From Neoceratodus forsteri (lineage: Eukaryota; Chordata; Ceratodontiformes; Ceratodontidae): a stretch of DNA of 64,000 bases. A model generated the notes under the pieces. It searched no databases and had not been told where the DNA came from. It saw only the letters and a list, made by a program, of their open reading frames with translations. Positions 11,420 to 23,600 of the stretch are shown here, piece by piece. The position numbers and the translations under genes are program-made. Location of the stretch: NCBI GenBank assembly GCA_016271365.2, contig CM057455.1, forward strand, positions 1,562,062,501 through 1,562,126,500, read 5' to 3'. The first letter of the stretch is position 1; every line of letters begins with the position of its first letter.

Positions 11420-13330
11420 TTATACATAGTGTCATAGTATTGTAGGTTTGGAGGGGACTCTATAGTATGTCCATCTCCCACAACCATGCTTTATAAGCAT
11501 GGAGGTAAAAGTATGCTTTGCAAACATAAGTCGATTTGTGGGAATTCCCTACCCACTCTGCTACCTTGGGTATCCTGTGATTCCCAGGAAAGTAGACATT
11601 TGTGCAGGCTTATGCTAAAGAACTGTATTGTCTTTCTGTCCACTGTCTACACTAGTAAGCTTTTCCATAGGTTTACCTCCCTCTGGGAGGAAAAAGTGCC
11701 CCTTAACTTTACCTTCAAATTCACCACCCTGAACTCCAGGACATGTCCCAGTGTCCTGCTGTAGGACACCAAATCAAACATCTCTGACTGTTTGATCTTA
11801 TTGATAACCTTGAGTATGCCATCTGGTTTCTGGCCTAATCCCTCCCTAATCATTTCCCCTTCAAGGATCATCAACCATATTCACTCCAATATGGACTCTG
11901 GCTTTGGCACTGGTGCAATTTTCACTGACCTAGCTAAAACTTTGATTTGATGAACCACTCCCTTTGAACCACTATAGTAGTGTCCTTGTGTAACTCTGGC
12001 ATCCCTCTCCATTTTCTTCAGTCCTATCTGATTGATAGGTCATATGCTGTCAAACTGCAACTGATTTTTTTTGACATCTTGCCAGTTGAGCTGGGGACCC
12101 TCAGAGTTCAGAACGAGGGTCCTGTGTTTTGCAGTTTTCATAAATGACCTTCCCTTTGCAGTCCACATCTACAGCATCTACTGTACATGTCTGCAGATGA
12201 TGCCATTATCTACACCTCCAGGCCCTCCAACCCAGCTACTGAAGTAAACATGCAGCATTGCTTCCTCGCTGTTCAGAAATGGTTCCTTGCTAACCAACTA
12301 GTGGTTAACCATAAGAAAACTCACTGTGTGTTGATTTTTTTGTGCCCCCCCCCCCAAATCAGCTTTCTCCAATCTTGCTGCCCTCTTTATTGCCCTATGT
12401 AGGTTTACCATGCTAGGTCCCTTAGGACCATGCCCACCACTATAGAATATCTAATCATCTGGGCTGGGGCCAACGTGCGGTACAGCGCACACTACATGCC
12501 ATTATCCTGGGAGCTAAATACTGGACTGGCAGACTCCTTGAGTATTTACATGGCATATTTATTGTTGCTGCTAACTCCTCCTACTCCCTCAGGCCTGCAA
12601 TGGGTAAGAAGTTTCAAATTCCCCAGTACAAGCAGACTACCTCACCTGTGGAGTGGTTTACCTAGTAATGTGCCATACTTACTGATGGGTCTACTAAGTT
12701 CATGCTCACGTAGCACCTGAGGGCTCCATGTACCTGTAAGAATTCTTCCCCCACCTGCCTGGTGATTGTTGTGTCATCACATAATATGTTTTTTTTTTAC
12801 CATCTCCACAACCTGACTGTTTTTTTATCACTTGATGCTATTGCTGACTGATATATTGTATACTGTATGACTATATAACTTGTATATTTTATATAACTTG
12901 TCACACTGTTTTTGCTGTCACCTTGTTCCAGGAGCTTGCTTTTGATGGTACCCTTGTTTTGCACTATGCCTGTCTTGATTTGTAACAGCAGTATGTTTTT
13001 GCTGCTGCCTTGTATCTCCCCCAAATCACAACTGGAAGTGAGCTGACTTTGGTCTCTATTTGTTTACCTGGTAATACTTGTTTAAAATAAAATAAATATA
13101 TCAAAGAATGAGATCACACCCCTCCCCAGCCTCTTTTTCTCTAAGGTGGACATGCTGAGGGTCATCAGTGTCTTCTTATTGCTTTTGTCCCCTACACTGC
13201 TGGTTTTGGTTACCCTGCATTAAACCTTTTTGACTGTGTCATTGTCTTTTTTGTATTAAGGAGGCCGCAACTGCACACAGTATTAGCTTGTAAAGTAGCA
13301 GTATTAATTCACCTGCTGTGCTGATTAACC
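11420..13330 (-). mobile_element. Old CR1-like LINE fragment, split by a younger LINE
   Basis: The distal part of ORF2 is readable on the minus strand in two blocks. From about 13,330 to 13,115 it reads through 'VCSCGLL' and 'MLTLEKKRL'. From about 11,880 to 11,450 it resumes with 'EMFDLVSYSRTLGHVLEFRV' and 'VNLKVKLRGTFSSQ'. The order matches the intact arrangement in the old copy at 45.6-46.7 kb, where 'LGKRKLRGE' is followed closely by 'EMFALVSCSRTWGHVLK'. The intervening 1.2 kb is a plus-strand LINE of another family, so this is a nested insertion. The copy is truncated and many-times mutated. Confidence 0.65.
11885..13110 (+). mobile_element. L2/Babar-like LINE fragment
   Basis: The plus strand carries the core of a non-LTR reverse transcriptase: 'DSGFGTGAIFTDLAKT' (position of the first catalytic Asp block), a degenerate 'GVPQGSVLGP...FINDLP' block near 12,090-12,160, and the YxDD block as 'MSADDAIIYTS' at about 12,187-12,220. 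'WFLANQLVVNHKKT' follows. The sequence ends in TAAAATAAAATAAATATATC, a tail like those at 38.2 and 53.9 kb. Clade assignment (L2, Rex1/Babar or a relative) is tentative. The upstream endonuclease is missing. Confidence 0.7.
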
Positions 13331-13539
13331 CTCTTTTGATACGGGACAGGGAAAAAGCATAGGTAGGTCTCAAATAGGAATACAGCATCCACAATGAATT
13401 GCTGATTAGTGTGATAGGTGGATATTGTGGAGGTCCTTCAAGTGGAATGTATAAGGTAAAATATCTGTTAGAGGCTGGGCTAGGACTAGTTAATTCTACT
13501 TGCTGTAGGGATAGTTAGTGTGGGGAGGCTATATAGGTA

Positions 13540-14735
13540 GTGTGGACCATGGGTAGGATTGTTGGGTGCAATGGTTGTGGGGCAGCAATGCGGATGAATA
13601 TACTGTGGAGGCCGGGAGGGTGCCCAATATGCCACAGGCTAAGGAGGCTCAAGGAAGAGGTTCAATGGCTTGACAGGGAGCTGAGGAGGTTGAGGGATGA
13701 GGGGAGGATTGCGTCAGTAGGAGGTTTGACATCTGAGAGTATTGTGGGGCACCACAGAAAAGGAACAGTGGGCCAAGGGGGGAAACTAGACAGGAAGCCA
13801 GCTGATGAAAGGTGGCTCTAGTAGGACCTAGAAAAAGAGGAGCAGCAGTAGGTAGCGGGGAGGAGAAAACACATAGTAAGGCAACGGGGATAGGAAACAT
13901 GTTTACTTTACTAGCAACAGAAGGGAAGGAGGATGCAGGAGGTGATTGCACAAGGGATAGCACTCACAAGGAAGAGGGAATGAGGGACATTACTAGTGGA
14001 GAGATTGAGCATGGTGTGGCAGGGGGAGGGATAATACTCGAAGAGGTGAGGTGGGAGAGGGAGGTTGGCAGTTAAACAGGAGGAGGGGGAGGGGTCTTAA
14101 TTGGGAGGGACTGGGGGAAGACACTAGGGAACATGGTAAAAACACAATTGTGAGTGGCTCCAAAGATGAGAATTGGGGTGGGGGGTGGCAACGGGCACAA
14201 GGAAAAAGGAGGGAGGTGTACTGGTGTTGGGGGACTCCACACTCAAGGGGATCAGATGGGGCAGCAAGGGGGAGAGGCACAGTCAGATATGGGTGGAGTC
14301 CATACCAGGATTAAAGGCAGACATGGCAGGACAGACAGTCCTAAGGTGCTTAAAGAGGGGTAGGAGGAAATCACACATTGTGGTATATGTGGGGACAAAT
14401 GACTTAGCGTGGGAAACGATGGCGGTAACAAGGGAGAGGACTGAGGATGTGGGAAGGTTGTGCAAGGAGACTAGGGAGTTTGTGGCCTTCTCTGAAGTGC
14501 TCCCAGTACCATGAGCAAGCACAGTGAGAAAGGAGAGGATTAGAGAATTGAACATATGGTTGGTAGAATAGCGTCAAACTAAGGGGTATGGGGTTGTGGG
14601 CGGCTGGTGCAGTACCTGGGATAATAACAACCTGTTTGCAAGGGATAGCCTGCACCTGAGTGGGGAGGGGAAGGAGGTTTTAAAGCAAGGACTGGGGAAG
14701 TATATTGCGACAAGGGTAGATTTAAACTAGATGGG
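13540..14735 (+). pseudogene. CR1-like ORF1 (zinc motif, coiled coil, SGNH/esterase-like)
   Basis: The frame opens with an ATG at 13,549 and two cysteine pairs, 'CNGCG' and 'CPICHRL', followed by a heptad-rich segment 'LKEEVQWLDRELRRLRDEG', a probable coiled coil. After frame changes, the esterase-like domain shows 'GDSTLKGI' (14,229-14,252), 'VVYVGTNDLA' (14,379-14,408) and 'DSLHLSGEGKEVL' (14,644-14,682), matching the nucleophile, GTND and Asp-x-x-His blocks of SGNH hydrolases. In CR1 elements this domain is thought to help ORF1p bind membranes or lipids; that is family knowledge, not visible here. All three catalytic blocks are preserved in this copy even though the reading frame is not. 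Confidence 0.8.
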
Positions 14736-14889
14736 GGGGTGGCAAGTGGACAGCAGGTAGGTGGGTATTCAATAGAGTGGAGTCACAGCCTACCCCCCAG
14801 GCTAGCAGGGAAGGGCTCGGGGCAGCCAAAAAAGGAGGGAGTAGAAGGGAGGACTTGTAGGCTAGTGAAGGGAAGGGGGCATTATGGAG

Positions 14890-17665
14890 GGTGGTATCAT
14901 TGAATGGAAGAAGCCTAGGAAACAAATCCGCTGAGCTACAGGCACTCTTAGCAGTGTGGAGGTGGATATTGCAGCTGTCACAGAAGCATGGGTAACTGAG
15001 CACCAGAACTGGGATCTGGTAATCTCAGGATATAAATTATACAGGAAGGACCGTAAGGAGAGGTGGGGGGTGGGGTGGCAGTCTATGTGAGGGACGGGAT
15101 CAAATGCACAAAGGACAAGGGAGGAGAAGAAAGGAGAACAGAGGCAATCTGGCTACAGCTCCTAGACTCAAGGGGTAGGAAAGTGAGGTTTGGGGTGGTA
15201 TACAGGCCGCTGTCCCAGCCTGAGGAGCTTGACAGGAAGTTAACGGGACAAATCAAAAAGGTATGTAGAAAAGGGAAGGTGGTTATTGTGGGGGATTTCA
15301 ACTTGCCGGGGGTTGACTGGAGCATTCCGGTCACCTCCAGTGCTAGGGAGCAAGTGCTCCTGGAAGCAATCCAGGAGGGTCTCCTGACACAGTTGGTTAA
15401 TGTACCCACTAGGCTAAAGAACACTTTAGATCTGGTATTGTCGAATGGGGAGGCAATGAGGGAAATAAAGGTAGAGGATCCACTAGCCGACAGCGATCAG
15501 CAAACGGTGTGGTTTAATATCATGATGTGCGGGGAGCCAGAGAAATCAGTTACTCGGGTGGTAAACTTCGGGGGGGGGGGACTTTGGGAGGATGCAGGAA
15601 GTACTGAAAGGGAAACTGGAGGACAAAAGGCAGGAGATGGATGTAGAGCAGAAATGGGATATTATTAAATGGGGGGTTACAGAGGCAACAGAAGCCTGCA
15701 CCAAGGCACAGAGTAAGAGGAGCAGAGCAAGAAAACCATGCTGGTTGAACAGCGAGATTGTGGAGGTGGTGAGGGCAAAACAAGTGGTGCACCAGGGGTT
15801 TAGGAGGACAGGGAGGGATGTGGACAGGGAGGAATATGCAAAATGGTCCAGGAAGGGGACTAGAAAAGTGAGAGAAGCCAAGGCCCAGAGGGAGCTGAAA
15901 TTAGCACAGGGAATTAAGGGAGGGAGAAAGACTTTTTCAGATACATCAGGGAGAAAAGGAAGTGCAAGGAGACAATAGTGAGGATAAAAAGGGGTGGAGA
16001 GTGGACGGAAAGAGGGAGGAGCAGGCAGAAGCACTGAATGAATACTTTTGCTCAGTGCTCACAGAAGAAAGGGGGGGGTTGCTACCAGCATGGGCTGGGA
16101 GGGTGGGACAGGGGGAGAAGAGGCAACAGATGGAAGAATTGAGGAAAGTAGAGTCCTAGAGGGACTGAGGGCACTGAAGGTAGACAAGGCACCAGGGCCA
16201 GATGGTATTCACCCCAGGGTGCTGAGGGAGATGGCAGAGGTGTTGGCGGAGCTTCTGGCGGATCTGTACAGCACCTCACTGGAGTCGGGATGTGTGCCAC
16301 TGGACTAGAGGATGGCACATGTAGTACCATTACACAAGAGAGGGCCAAGGGATGAACTGGGTAATTATCATCCAGTAAGTCTTACCTCCATAGTGTGCAA
16401 ACTCATGGAAATGATACTAAAGGAAAGACTGGTGTCATACCTGGAGGACAATGGCCTCCAAGATGTGAGGCAGCATGGGTTTGTTTCAGGGAAGTCTTGT
16501 CAAACCAGCCTCATACAATATTATGACTGGGTGACAGGTGAGCTGGATAAGGGTTATGCGATGGATGTTCTTTACTTGGACTTCAGCAAGGCCTTCGATT
16601 CTGTACCTCTTGGGCAGCTTGGGGGGAAAGTAACTGGTGTAGGGGTAGGGGCAAAATTGATGAACTGGATTACAAGCTAGCTGAGTGGCAGGCTGCAATG
16701 GGTGGTGGTGAGAGGGGAGCTCTCAACTCCAAGGCCGGTGACGAGTGGGGTGCCACAGTGCTCTGTGTTGGGGCCAGTATTGTTTGGGCTCTTCATATCA
16801 GACATTGCACATGGGGTGGTGAGCAAGGTAAAAGTCTGTTCACTGATGACACCAAAACCAGAGCAGTGGTGGATGGAGAGGAGGGATGGAAGCAGCTGCA
16901 GGGGGACCTACACAAGCTAGAGGAGTGGTCAGAGAGGTGGCAGCTGGGGTTCAATGCAAAGAAGTGTAAGGTTATGCACTTTGGGGTGAAGAACCCAAGG
17001 AGAGAATACTGGCTGGGGGGGGGGTTAAGCTGGGGATCACTGAGGAGGAGGAGAAGGACCTAGGGGTAATGATAACAGGGACCATAAACAACAGTGCCCA
17101 GTGTAGGAGAGCGGCTGCAAAAGGGAACAAAATGCTGGGGTGCATAGCGAGGGGTTTCTCATCCAGGTGAAGAGAGGTGATCTTGCCCCTCTACAGGTCG
17201 CTGGTAAGGCAGCACTTAGAGTATTGTGTGCAGTTTTGGAGGCCATACCTAAAGCGTGATATCAGGCCACTGGAGGGGGTACAGAGGAGGGCAACAAAGA
17301 TGATATGTGGAATGGAGGGAAGAGACTATGACAGCAGGCTCGGAGACCTGAATATGTACACCCTGGAGGATAGAAGGAACAGGGGGGGACATGATAGAGA
17401 CATTCAAGTATCTGAGGGGAATTGATAAGGATGGGGCAGGTGGGGTCTTTAAGTTAACCAGGGGGCATGGGCTAAGAATAGAAGAGGGAAGATTTAGGAA
17501 GGAAATGAGTAGACACTATTTCACAGAGAGGGTGGTAGCAAAATGGAACGCCCTACCAGAAAGGGTGATATCATGTAAATCTGTGAACGGCTTCAAAAGG
17601 GCATGGGACAGAGAACAGGGGAGAGTGATGATGGGAGAGGTGGGAGTGGCAGTGGTATGACAAAG
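14890..17665 (+). pseudogene. CR1-like ORF2 (endonuclease, reverse transcriptase)
   Basis: Endonuclease blocks are 'VVYRPLSQPEELD', 'GDFNLPGVDW' (about 15,291-15,320), 'LDLVLSN' and 'ADSDQQTVWF' (about 15,487-15,516), where the expected catalytic His of SDH is Gln. RT blocks are 'DKAPGPDGIHPRVLREMAEV', 'GNYHPVSLTSIVCKLME', 'QHGFVSGKSCQTSL', 'DVLYLDFSKAFDSVP', '[20 protein letters not shown]' and 'FTDDTK' (16,839-16,856). The C-terminal part has '[13 protein letters not shown]' and 'RVVAKWNALPERVI'. A stop replaces the Trp in the 'LDWRMAHVV' motif at about 16,305, and frameshifts occur around 14.99, 15.55, 15.97, 16.69, 16.8 and 17.4 kb. With the His change it could not supply normal nicking. 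Confidence 0.85.
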
Positions 17666-17784
17666 AGGAGGTGGGTGGGGCAGCTGCAAACTAGGGGTGT
17701 TTGCTGCACACTCAAGCAGACTTAGATAGACCAGGTGGTCTGTTTCTGCTGGCACATTCATATGTTTGTATGTTCGTATACACC

Positions 17785-18945
17785 CTAGCATTTTGCTGGC
17801 TCTCTTATCAGTGACTGTGCATTCCTTGCATTGCTTCAAACGATTGTCTACTATGATCCCCATGTGTTTATCTCCTTGACTGCAGGAAAGCAAGCCCCAC
17901 ACTGTGTAGGTCCTACCTCTGTTTTCCATCCACAAGTATAGCATCTTACACTTTTTGGCTACGTTGAAATCCTAGGCTCCAGGGATCAGACCAGTTGCCT
18001 AACTTGTTCAAGTCTTCCTAAAATTTGACCCCATCCTCAAAGGAGTCCCCAGTACTGGCCATCTTGATGTCATTCATGAATTTAAGGAGCACGCTGGAGT
18101 TCTCACCTTCCAAATCATTGGTGAAGATGTTGAAGTGCAGTGGTCTCAGTACTGATCTCTGAGGGGTGCCACTGAGTATTATTCTCTATTCAGAGTAGTG
18201 CCCATCCACAAACATCCTCTGCTTCCTGCCCCCAAGTCAAGTTAGCATTCCATTTTGTGTATGCCTCATGTATATTGCACTGCTTCATTTTGCCCAGAAA
18301 CTTGTCATGTGTCATAGCATCAGATACCTTACTAGATAGAGTCCAGATTGACAGTGTTCATTGCCCAGCACCTGTCCACCTTCCTGGCCACCCCCTGGAA
18401 GAAGATGATCAGGTCAGTTTGGCATAGTCTACCAGTTATAATGTGATGCTAAGAGGGGGCAAGAACCTTGGTCTCAGTTGAGTGTTCAGTTATTCTGTTG
18501 TTGATAATGGCCTCCAGAACCTTGTTCAACATTGATGTCAGGCTAACCTGCCAGTATTGCTCAGGATTGAGACTGCCTGATTATTGAAGATGAGGACCAC
18601 ACTAGTTACTTTAAAGTCCTCTGTCCAGTCAGACTCCTGAAAGACTATGCAAGTGGCTCTGTCACTTGTTTCTTTAGTGCCACTATGATGCTGAGGTGTA
18701 TCCTGTCCATCCCTTGGGATTTAACTTGCTTGATCTTTGCCAGATGGTCAGCTACCAAGGCAGACATAACATCCACTAGTGGAATCTGGGCTATCCCTGA
18801 TTCTGTGGGCGATACCAATGAGCCCCCCCCCCGCCACATCAGGAACCCTTTGGTCAACACTGAAGTGTTTATTAAGCATCTCAGCTTTTGACTCTGGCTC
18901 TCTCACAGGTTCCAACTTCCTCCATCCATGAAACAGGTACATACA
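17785..18945 (-). mobile_element. Old CR1-like LINE fragment
   Basis: Minus-strand translation, with stops, gives an endonuclease-RT linker piece ('KAEMLNKHFS'), a 'GMDRIHLSII' block matching the PGPDGIHPRVL region, weak palm-domain pieces, and a C-terminal 'GDKHMGIIVDNRLKQ...KRASKMLGCI' equivalent to the 'EKDLGV' block of CR1. Identity to the younger copies is low, and it matches better the old type seen at 45.6-46.7 kb. It is truncated at both ends and abuts copy B. Confidence 0.6.
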
Positions 18946-19224
18946 AAAATAGGCTGTGGCCCACGAATGTTATTCCTGTGTAAAAATACATTTTACGTAT
19001 TTACTTACCCTACCCCTGTTTTCAAGGAACCAATCCCTTCCTTCAGTTTCCTCTTTCATTTCATGTACTAGAAGAAGGCTTTCATATGCTGTCTACATTT
19101 TATGCATTGGAGCAGCTATACATTAGTTTGAGAAATTCAGTAGTATCCGTATGATATCTTTTAAAGTACATCATGGTACTGTATTTTCAAGGCATCCCTG
19201 TATGGTCCTGTTAGCTAAGCACAT

Positions 19225-19395
19225 TTGTTAGTGTGATCTGCTGGTTGTAGCACTAACTTGGTAACTGGGAGATCATGAGCTCTACCCCCACCAGAATTAA
19301 CATTCTCACTGTGTGACCTTTGACATGCCATTTAACATCCCAGTGTCCCAGTCTATCCAGCTGCAGAAATGGATAGAAAAAGGACTCCACTGAAA
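19225..19395 (+). mobile_element. CORE-SINE/MIR-like element
   Basis: A tRNA-like 5' portion (GGTTGTAGCACTAACTTGG... GGGAGATCATGAGCTCTACC, at A and B box spacing) is followed by CACTGTGTGACCTTTGACAT, then GCCATTTAACATCCCAGTGT and TGCAGAAATGG. This is the order of the MIR/CORE-SINE core ('ctgtgtgaccttgggcaagtcacttaacctc... ctgtaaaatgg'). A second, better preserved member of the same general type is at 54,046-54,265. Confidence 0.65.
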
Positions 19396-19908
19396 ATGAC
19401 ATGTAGCTTATCTGCAGGGCTATCCACGCAGATATGCTACATGCAGATCTGGAAGGATAGGTCTGCAGATATGCTACATGTCTGCATGGCTATCCTTGGT
19501 AAATAAGTTATAAAATAAAAGCTAACATAAACATACAATCATTGAAGTTTTTGTGTTTTTTTAAATATGTAGTTTCTTCTGCACAAATGTTTTACTTTCT
19601 CTGCTTTAGCACACAGTGATATCGTACTCCTTAGTCCTTTTATAGATCACCAATAGTGGTTGCTAGGGTCCTGTACCTTTAATGAAAAGCTAATTGGAGT
19701 GATTTCAGAATTCCTTAAAGGTGAAAGGAAATTTAAAGTATAGGTTGTTTAATTTTTATTGCTAGCATGTACTGGCAATATAAATTGATTATGTAAAAAA
19801 AAGTTCCTCAGACTTACCATGGGGTTGTTACAACATGTTTTTCAGTGATGCTCCAACTGATTACTTCCAGTAGCTCCATTTGAAGTCTGAACCATGCATT
19901 GCTTTTGA

Positions 19909-20603
19909 GCCTTTTGAGCGGCTGGGTGTATGCTGTGAGAAAGCACATGGCTGTGTGACAGACAAGCTCAGAATAAACAATTTTATTTGTTGCTATATTT
20001 GTTTTTGTTTTGCTGACCGAGGGGTACTGGTGAATAGGAAGGTTGCCTAGCAACTGGGGAGAGAAGCAGGAAGTGGTTGAGGGACTTGTAGTCCACGCTG
20101 TACTACATGGACTACAGGAGCATTTACATGTGAATTTATGCTAGTGCTAGGCACAAAAGGACTTATCTGCACCTAAATCCAATTAAAAATATCATAAATA
20201 AATATAAAAATATTATTTGGGAGGGCAAAGCTTAGAGAGTAGTGGCATGACCCCAGAGAGCACATCTGGGTCACCTGGTACAAAGGACCACTCAGAGAGA
20301 GTGGTGCAGACTTTTGAGAGGATGAGTGTATGTTGTGAGATAGTACATAGCTGTGTGATAGACAAGCTCAAAATAAACAATTTTATTTGCTGCTTTATAT
20401 GTTTTTGTTTTGCTGACTGAGAGGTACTGGTAAACGGAAAGGTTGCGAAGCAACTGGGGAGAGAAGCAGGAAGTGGTTGGGGAGCGTGTAGTCCATGCTG
20501 TACTACATAGAGTACAGGAGCATTTAAATGTGGATTTATGCAAGTGCTGGGCACAGAAGGACTTATCTGCACCTAAATCTAACTTAAAATATCATAAATA
20601 GAT
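19909..20603. repeat. Two tandem units of a roughly 400-bp repeat
   Basis: The sequence from CTTTTGAGCGGCTGGGTGTA (19,909) recurs from CTTTTGAGAGGATGAGTGTA (20,309). Landmarks repeat at exactly 400 bp: AATAAACAATTTTATTTG at 19,972 and 20,372, then GAGAGAAGCAGGAAGTGGTT and CATTTAAATG/CATTTACATG, ending with AAAATATCATAAATA. The 5' part of unit two (GGCAAAGCTTAGAGAGTAGT at 20,224) is found a third time at 23,737, beyond the LINE. The AATAAA-containing unit may be a satellite or a duplicated LTR-like module; no internal protein-coding part is seen. Confidence 0.85.
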
Positions 20604-23600
20604 ACACTAACATACTAAAATGCCAGCAGAGTAGGCCCCATGGTCTATCGAGTCTGCTCGACAGTCAGTACCCTTAATGGGCACCGCAACCATCCTCCTG
20701 ATTTCTCCTCATCCCCCTTTCCCTGGCCAGGGTTCCCCTCACCCAGACAGGTAGCCTTCCTTTTCATCCCCCTCCTGTACCTGTCCCAGCCTCTCTTGAA
20801 CCCTTCCATCAAAGATACCACCACCAGTTCCTCAGGCAGTGCATTCCAGGGTTCCACCACCCTCTAAGTGAAGTATTGCCTCCTCCTTTCCCCCCTAAGT
20901 CTCCCTCCCTCCAGCCTCCAACCATGCCCCCTGGTGGCCCCTCCCACCTTTCTCTGAAAGACCCCATGTAGGCATACCTTATTTACCCTTTTCAGATACT
21001 TGAAGACCTCAGTCATAGCCCCTATGTCTCTCCTCTCCTCCAGTGAGAACAGGTCAAGCTCCTCAAGTCTCACTTCATAAGTCCTTTCCCCCAGACCCCA
21101 GATCATCCTGGTTGCCCTCCTCTGAACCCTCTCCAGGAGTTGAATACCCTTCCTGAGGTGCGGGCACAAAAACTGTATGTAGTACTCGAGGTGCAGTCTG
21201 ACAAGGCAATTGTACAGTGGCATAATCACCTCCCTACTTCTTGAAGTGATCCCCCTGGTGATACAGCCCAGCATTCTATTAGCCCTGGCTGCGGCCCTCC
21301 TACACTGTTCTGAGTTATTCATTTTGGCATCCACCAGCACCCCCAAGTCCTTCTCCCCACTTGAGACCTGCAGTATGTCCCCTCCTAGAGTTGTACACCT
21401 GACCTGGGTTTCCTTGACCCAGGTGAAGCACCTTGCATTTTACAGTGTTGAACCTTAGCTTCCAGGTGCGTGACCATCTCCTTTGAACATCCAGATCTTC
21501 CTGCAGGGCAGCCCTACCCTCTTCCCCATCCACCAATGCCCCCAGTTTAAGAGTTGTCCTCAAAGAGACTCATTTCACTCCTGATACCCTCCCTAATGTT
21601 GGAGAAATAGGCATTAAACAGGAGTGGTCCCAGAACTGAGCCCTGTGGGACCCCGCTAATGACCCTCTGGGGGATGAGACTACCCCTCCTACCACCACCC
21701 GCTGGGTATGACCAGATAGCCAGCTTCCAGTCCACCTGACCATCCATGCCCCCCCCCATCTTTCTCAACTAATCCAGAAGACCAGTATGGAGGACTGAGT
21801 CAAACGCCTTGCTGAAGTCTAGGAAAATGACATCAGTTGGCCTACCCTGGTTAAGCGCTGCCATCACCCATTTGTAGAACTCCACAAAGTTAGTTTGACA
21901 TGATCTGCCTGGGATGAAGCCATGCTGGCGGTCATCCAGGAATCCCTGTTCTGCTAAGAATATCCCCAGCCTCTCCTTTACTATGGTTTCCCTCAGTTGC
22001 CCACCACTGATGTCAGGCTGACTTGCCTAAAGTTTCCCTGCTCATCCCTCTATCCTCCTTTATGGATGGGCACAATATGTGCCTCCCTCCAATCCTTCGG
22101 TACCTTCCCTGTCTGTGGAGAAGCATTAAAAAGGGCCACCAGGGGTTTGGCCAGGTCATCAGCCAATTCCCACAGGACCCTCAGATGGATTCCATCAGGG
22201 CCCAGAGATTTATCCTTTTTTAGGGACCAGAGGGCTTCCCACACCCTACCAACAGGAATTTCCCCATCCATGCTTCTGCCCCCCTCAGCCAATCTTGCAT
22301 TTCCCCTTCCGTATGGATCAGTTCCCTCAGCCCCCACTGTAGCAAGAGGAACCCATACTTTTAAGGGCCCTGCCTCATCTACCCCCTGTGGCCCCCTTCT
22401 CCTTCCTAGTGAAAACCAATGCAAAGTATTCATTGAGCACCTCTGTTTGTTCCCCCGCCTCCTCCACCTACCCTCTCCCCATCTTCAATCTACTGAACTG
22501 CCCTTTTACTCTCCTCCTCTCCCCAATACACCTAAAGAACCCTTTATCCCCCTTCCTGATCCCCAGTTCCAACTTCTGTTTCATCCTTGCCTTGGCCCCT
22601 CTCACCACCCTGGTAACTGGCCTGGTCATGCAAAGACAGGCATCTCTATCCAAGACTCAGTGCAATCTCTTGTACCTATGGTAGGCTGCCTCTTTTCCCT
22701 CACCACCTCCTGGACCTCCCTGGTCCAGCTGCATGGCTTCCTAGATCTACCACGCTTGCATCTCACCCTCACACAGGATCTGGTAGCTTTCTGTAGCCCT
22801 TTCTTAATGATTTCCCACCTACTCTCTACATCCATGCACTGCTTTATCCCATCCAAGTGGTCCCTGAGGATGTGCCCCATGTGCCTGAAGTCAGCCCCTC
22901 TAAAATCAACAATCCTAGTCCTTGTGTGGTCCCTCCCACCCCCAGGTCTAGTACAAACCAGACCGTGTCATGGTCACTTACAGCTAGGTGGTCCCCAGCC
23001 TCAAGTTCCTGACCTATGTCACTGTCTGCCAGGACTACATCCAGGATACGGCCCATCCTTGTTGGGTCAGCAACCTGCTGAACTAGAAATGCTTCCTGAA
23101 AGGCATCCAACAGCCTCTGTTCCCTGGCCAGTGGGGATGTCATGGTTCCCCAATCAGTCGCTGGCATGTTTAGGTCCCCTAATATCACCACCCCATCTCC
23201 TTTCATGACCACAATTGTCCTAAAAATTAGCTAGTAGACAATCCTCCAGATCATCAGCCAGCATGGGAGGGTCGGTAGACCACCCCCATCTTGACTGCCT
23301 TGCCCCCTTGTGTCTGCATGGTAACCCACAAGGCCTCCACACTGTCCTCTGATTCCTCCACTTTGCATATTTGGATGCCATCCCAAACAAACAGCACCAC
23401 TCCTCCCCCCCACCCACCACTCTATCCTTTCTGAGCACAGTATACACACACTCAGGTTAATTTCCCAATTGTGTCTGGGGGTGGCTCATGTTTTGATGAC
23501 AGCCGCCATGTCCACGTGCCCAACCACCAGCATTGATTTGCACTCCATCATCTTGTTGCCCAAGCTCTTGGCATTTATCAGCACCACTCTTCAGCCCCTG

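Larger units (their letters stand above)
13335..17780 (+). mobile_element. Near full-length CR1-like LINE (copy B)
   Basis: Plus-strand counterpart of copy A: a 5' leader, ORF1 (13,540-14,730), endonuclease (14,890-15,550), reverse transcriptase (16,160-17,080) and a C-terminal region. The terminus contains GAGGTGGGTGGGGCAGCTGC..., then CTGCTGGCACATTCATATGT and the octamer GTATGTTCGTATA. The strand asymmetry (purine-rich plus strand) runs through the whole element. Stops and frameshifts interrupt both ORFs, but long blocks remain open, indicating moderate age. It abuts an old minus-strand LINE at about 17.78 kb. Confidence 0.9.

Noticed and set aside
21997..23208. 403-codon plus-strand open frame
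   Set aside because: It lies antisense to the RT and endonuclease of CR1 copy C. The Pro/Ser/Leu-rich composition is what the complementary strand of this LINE yields, and it has no domain.
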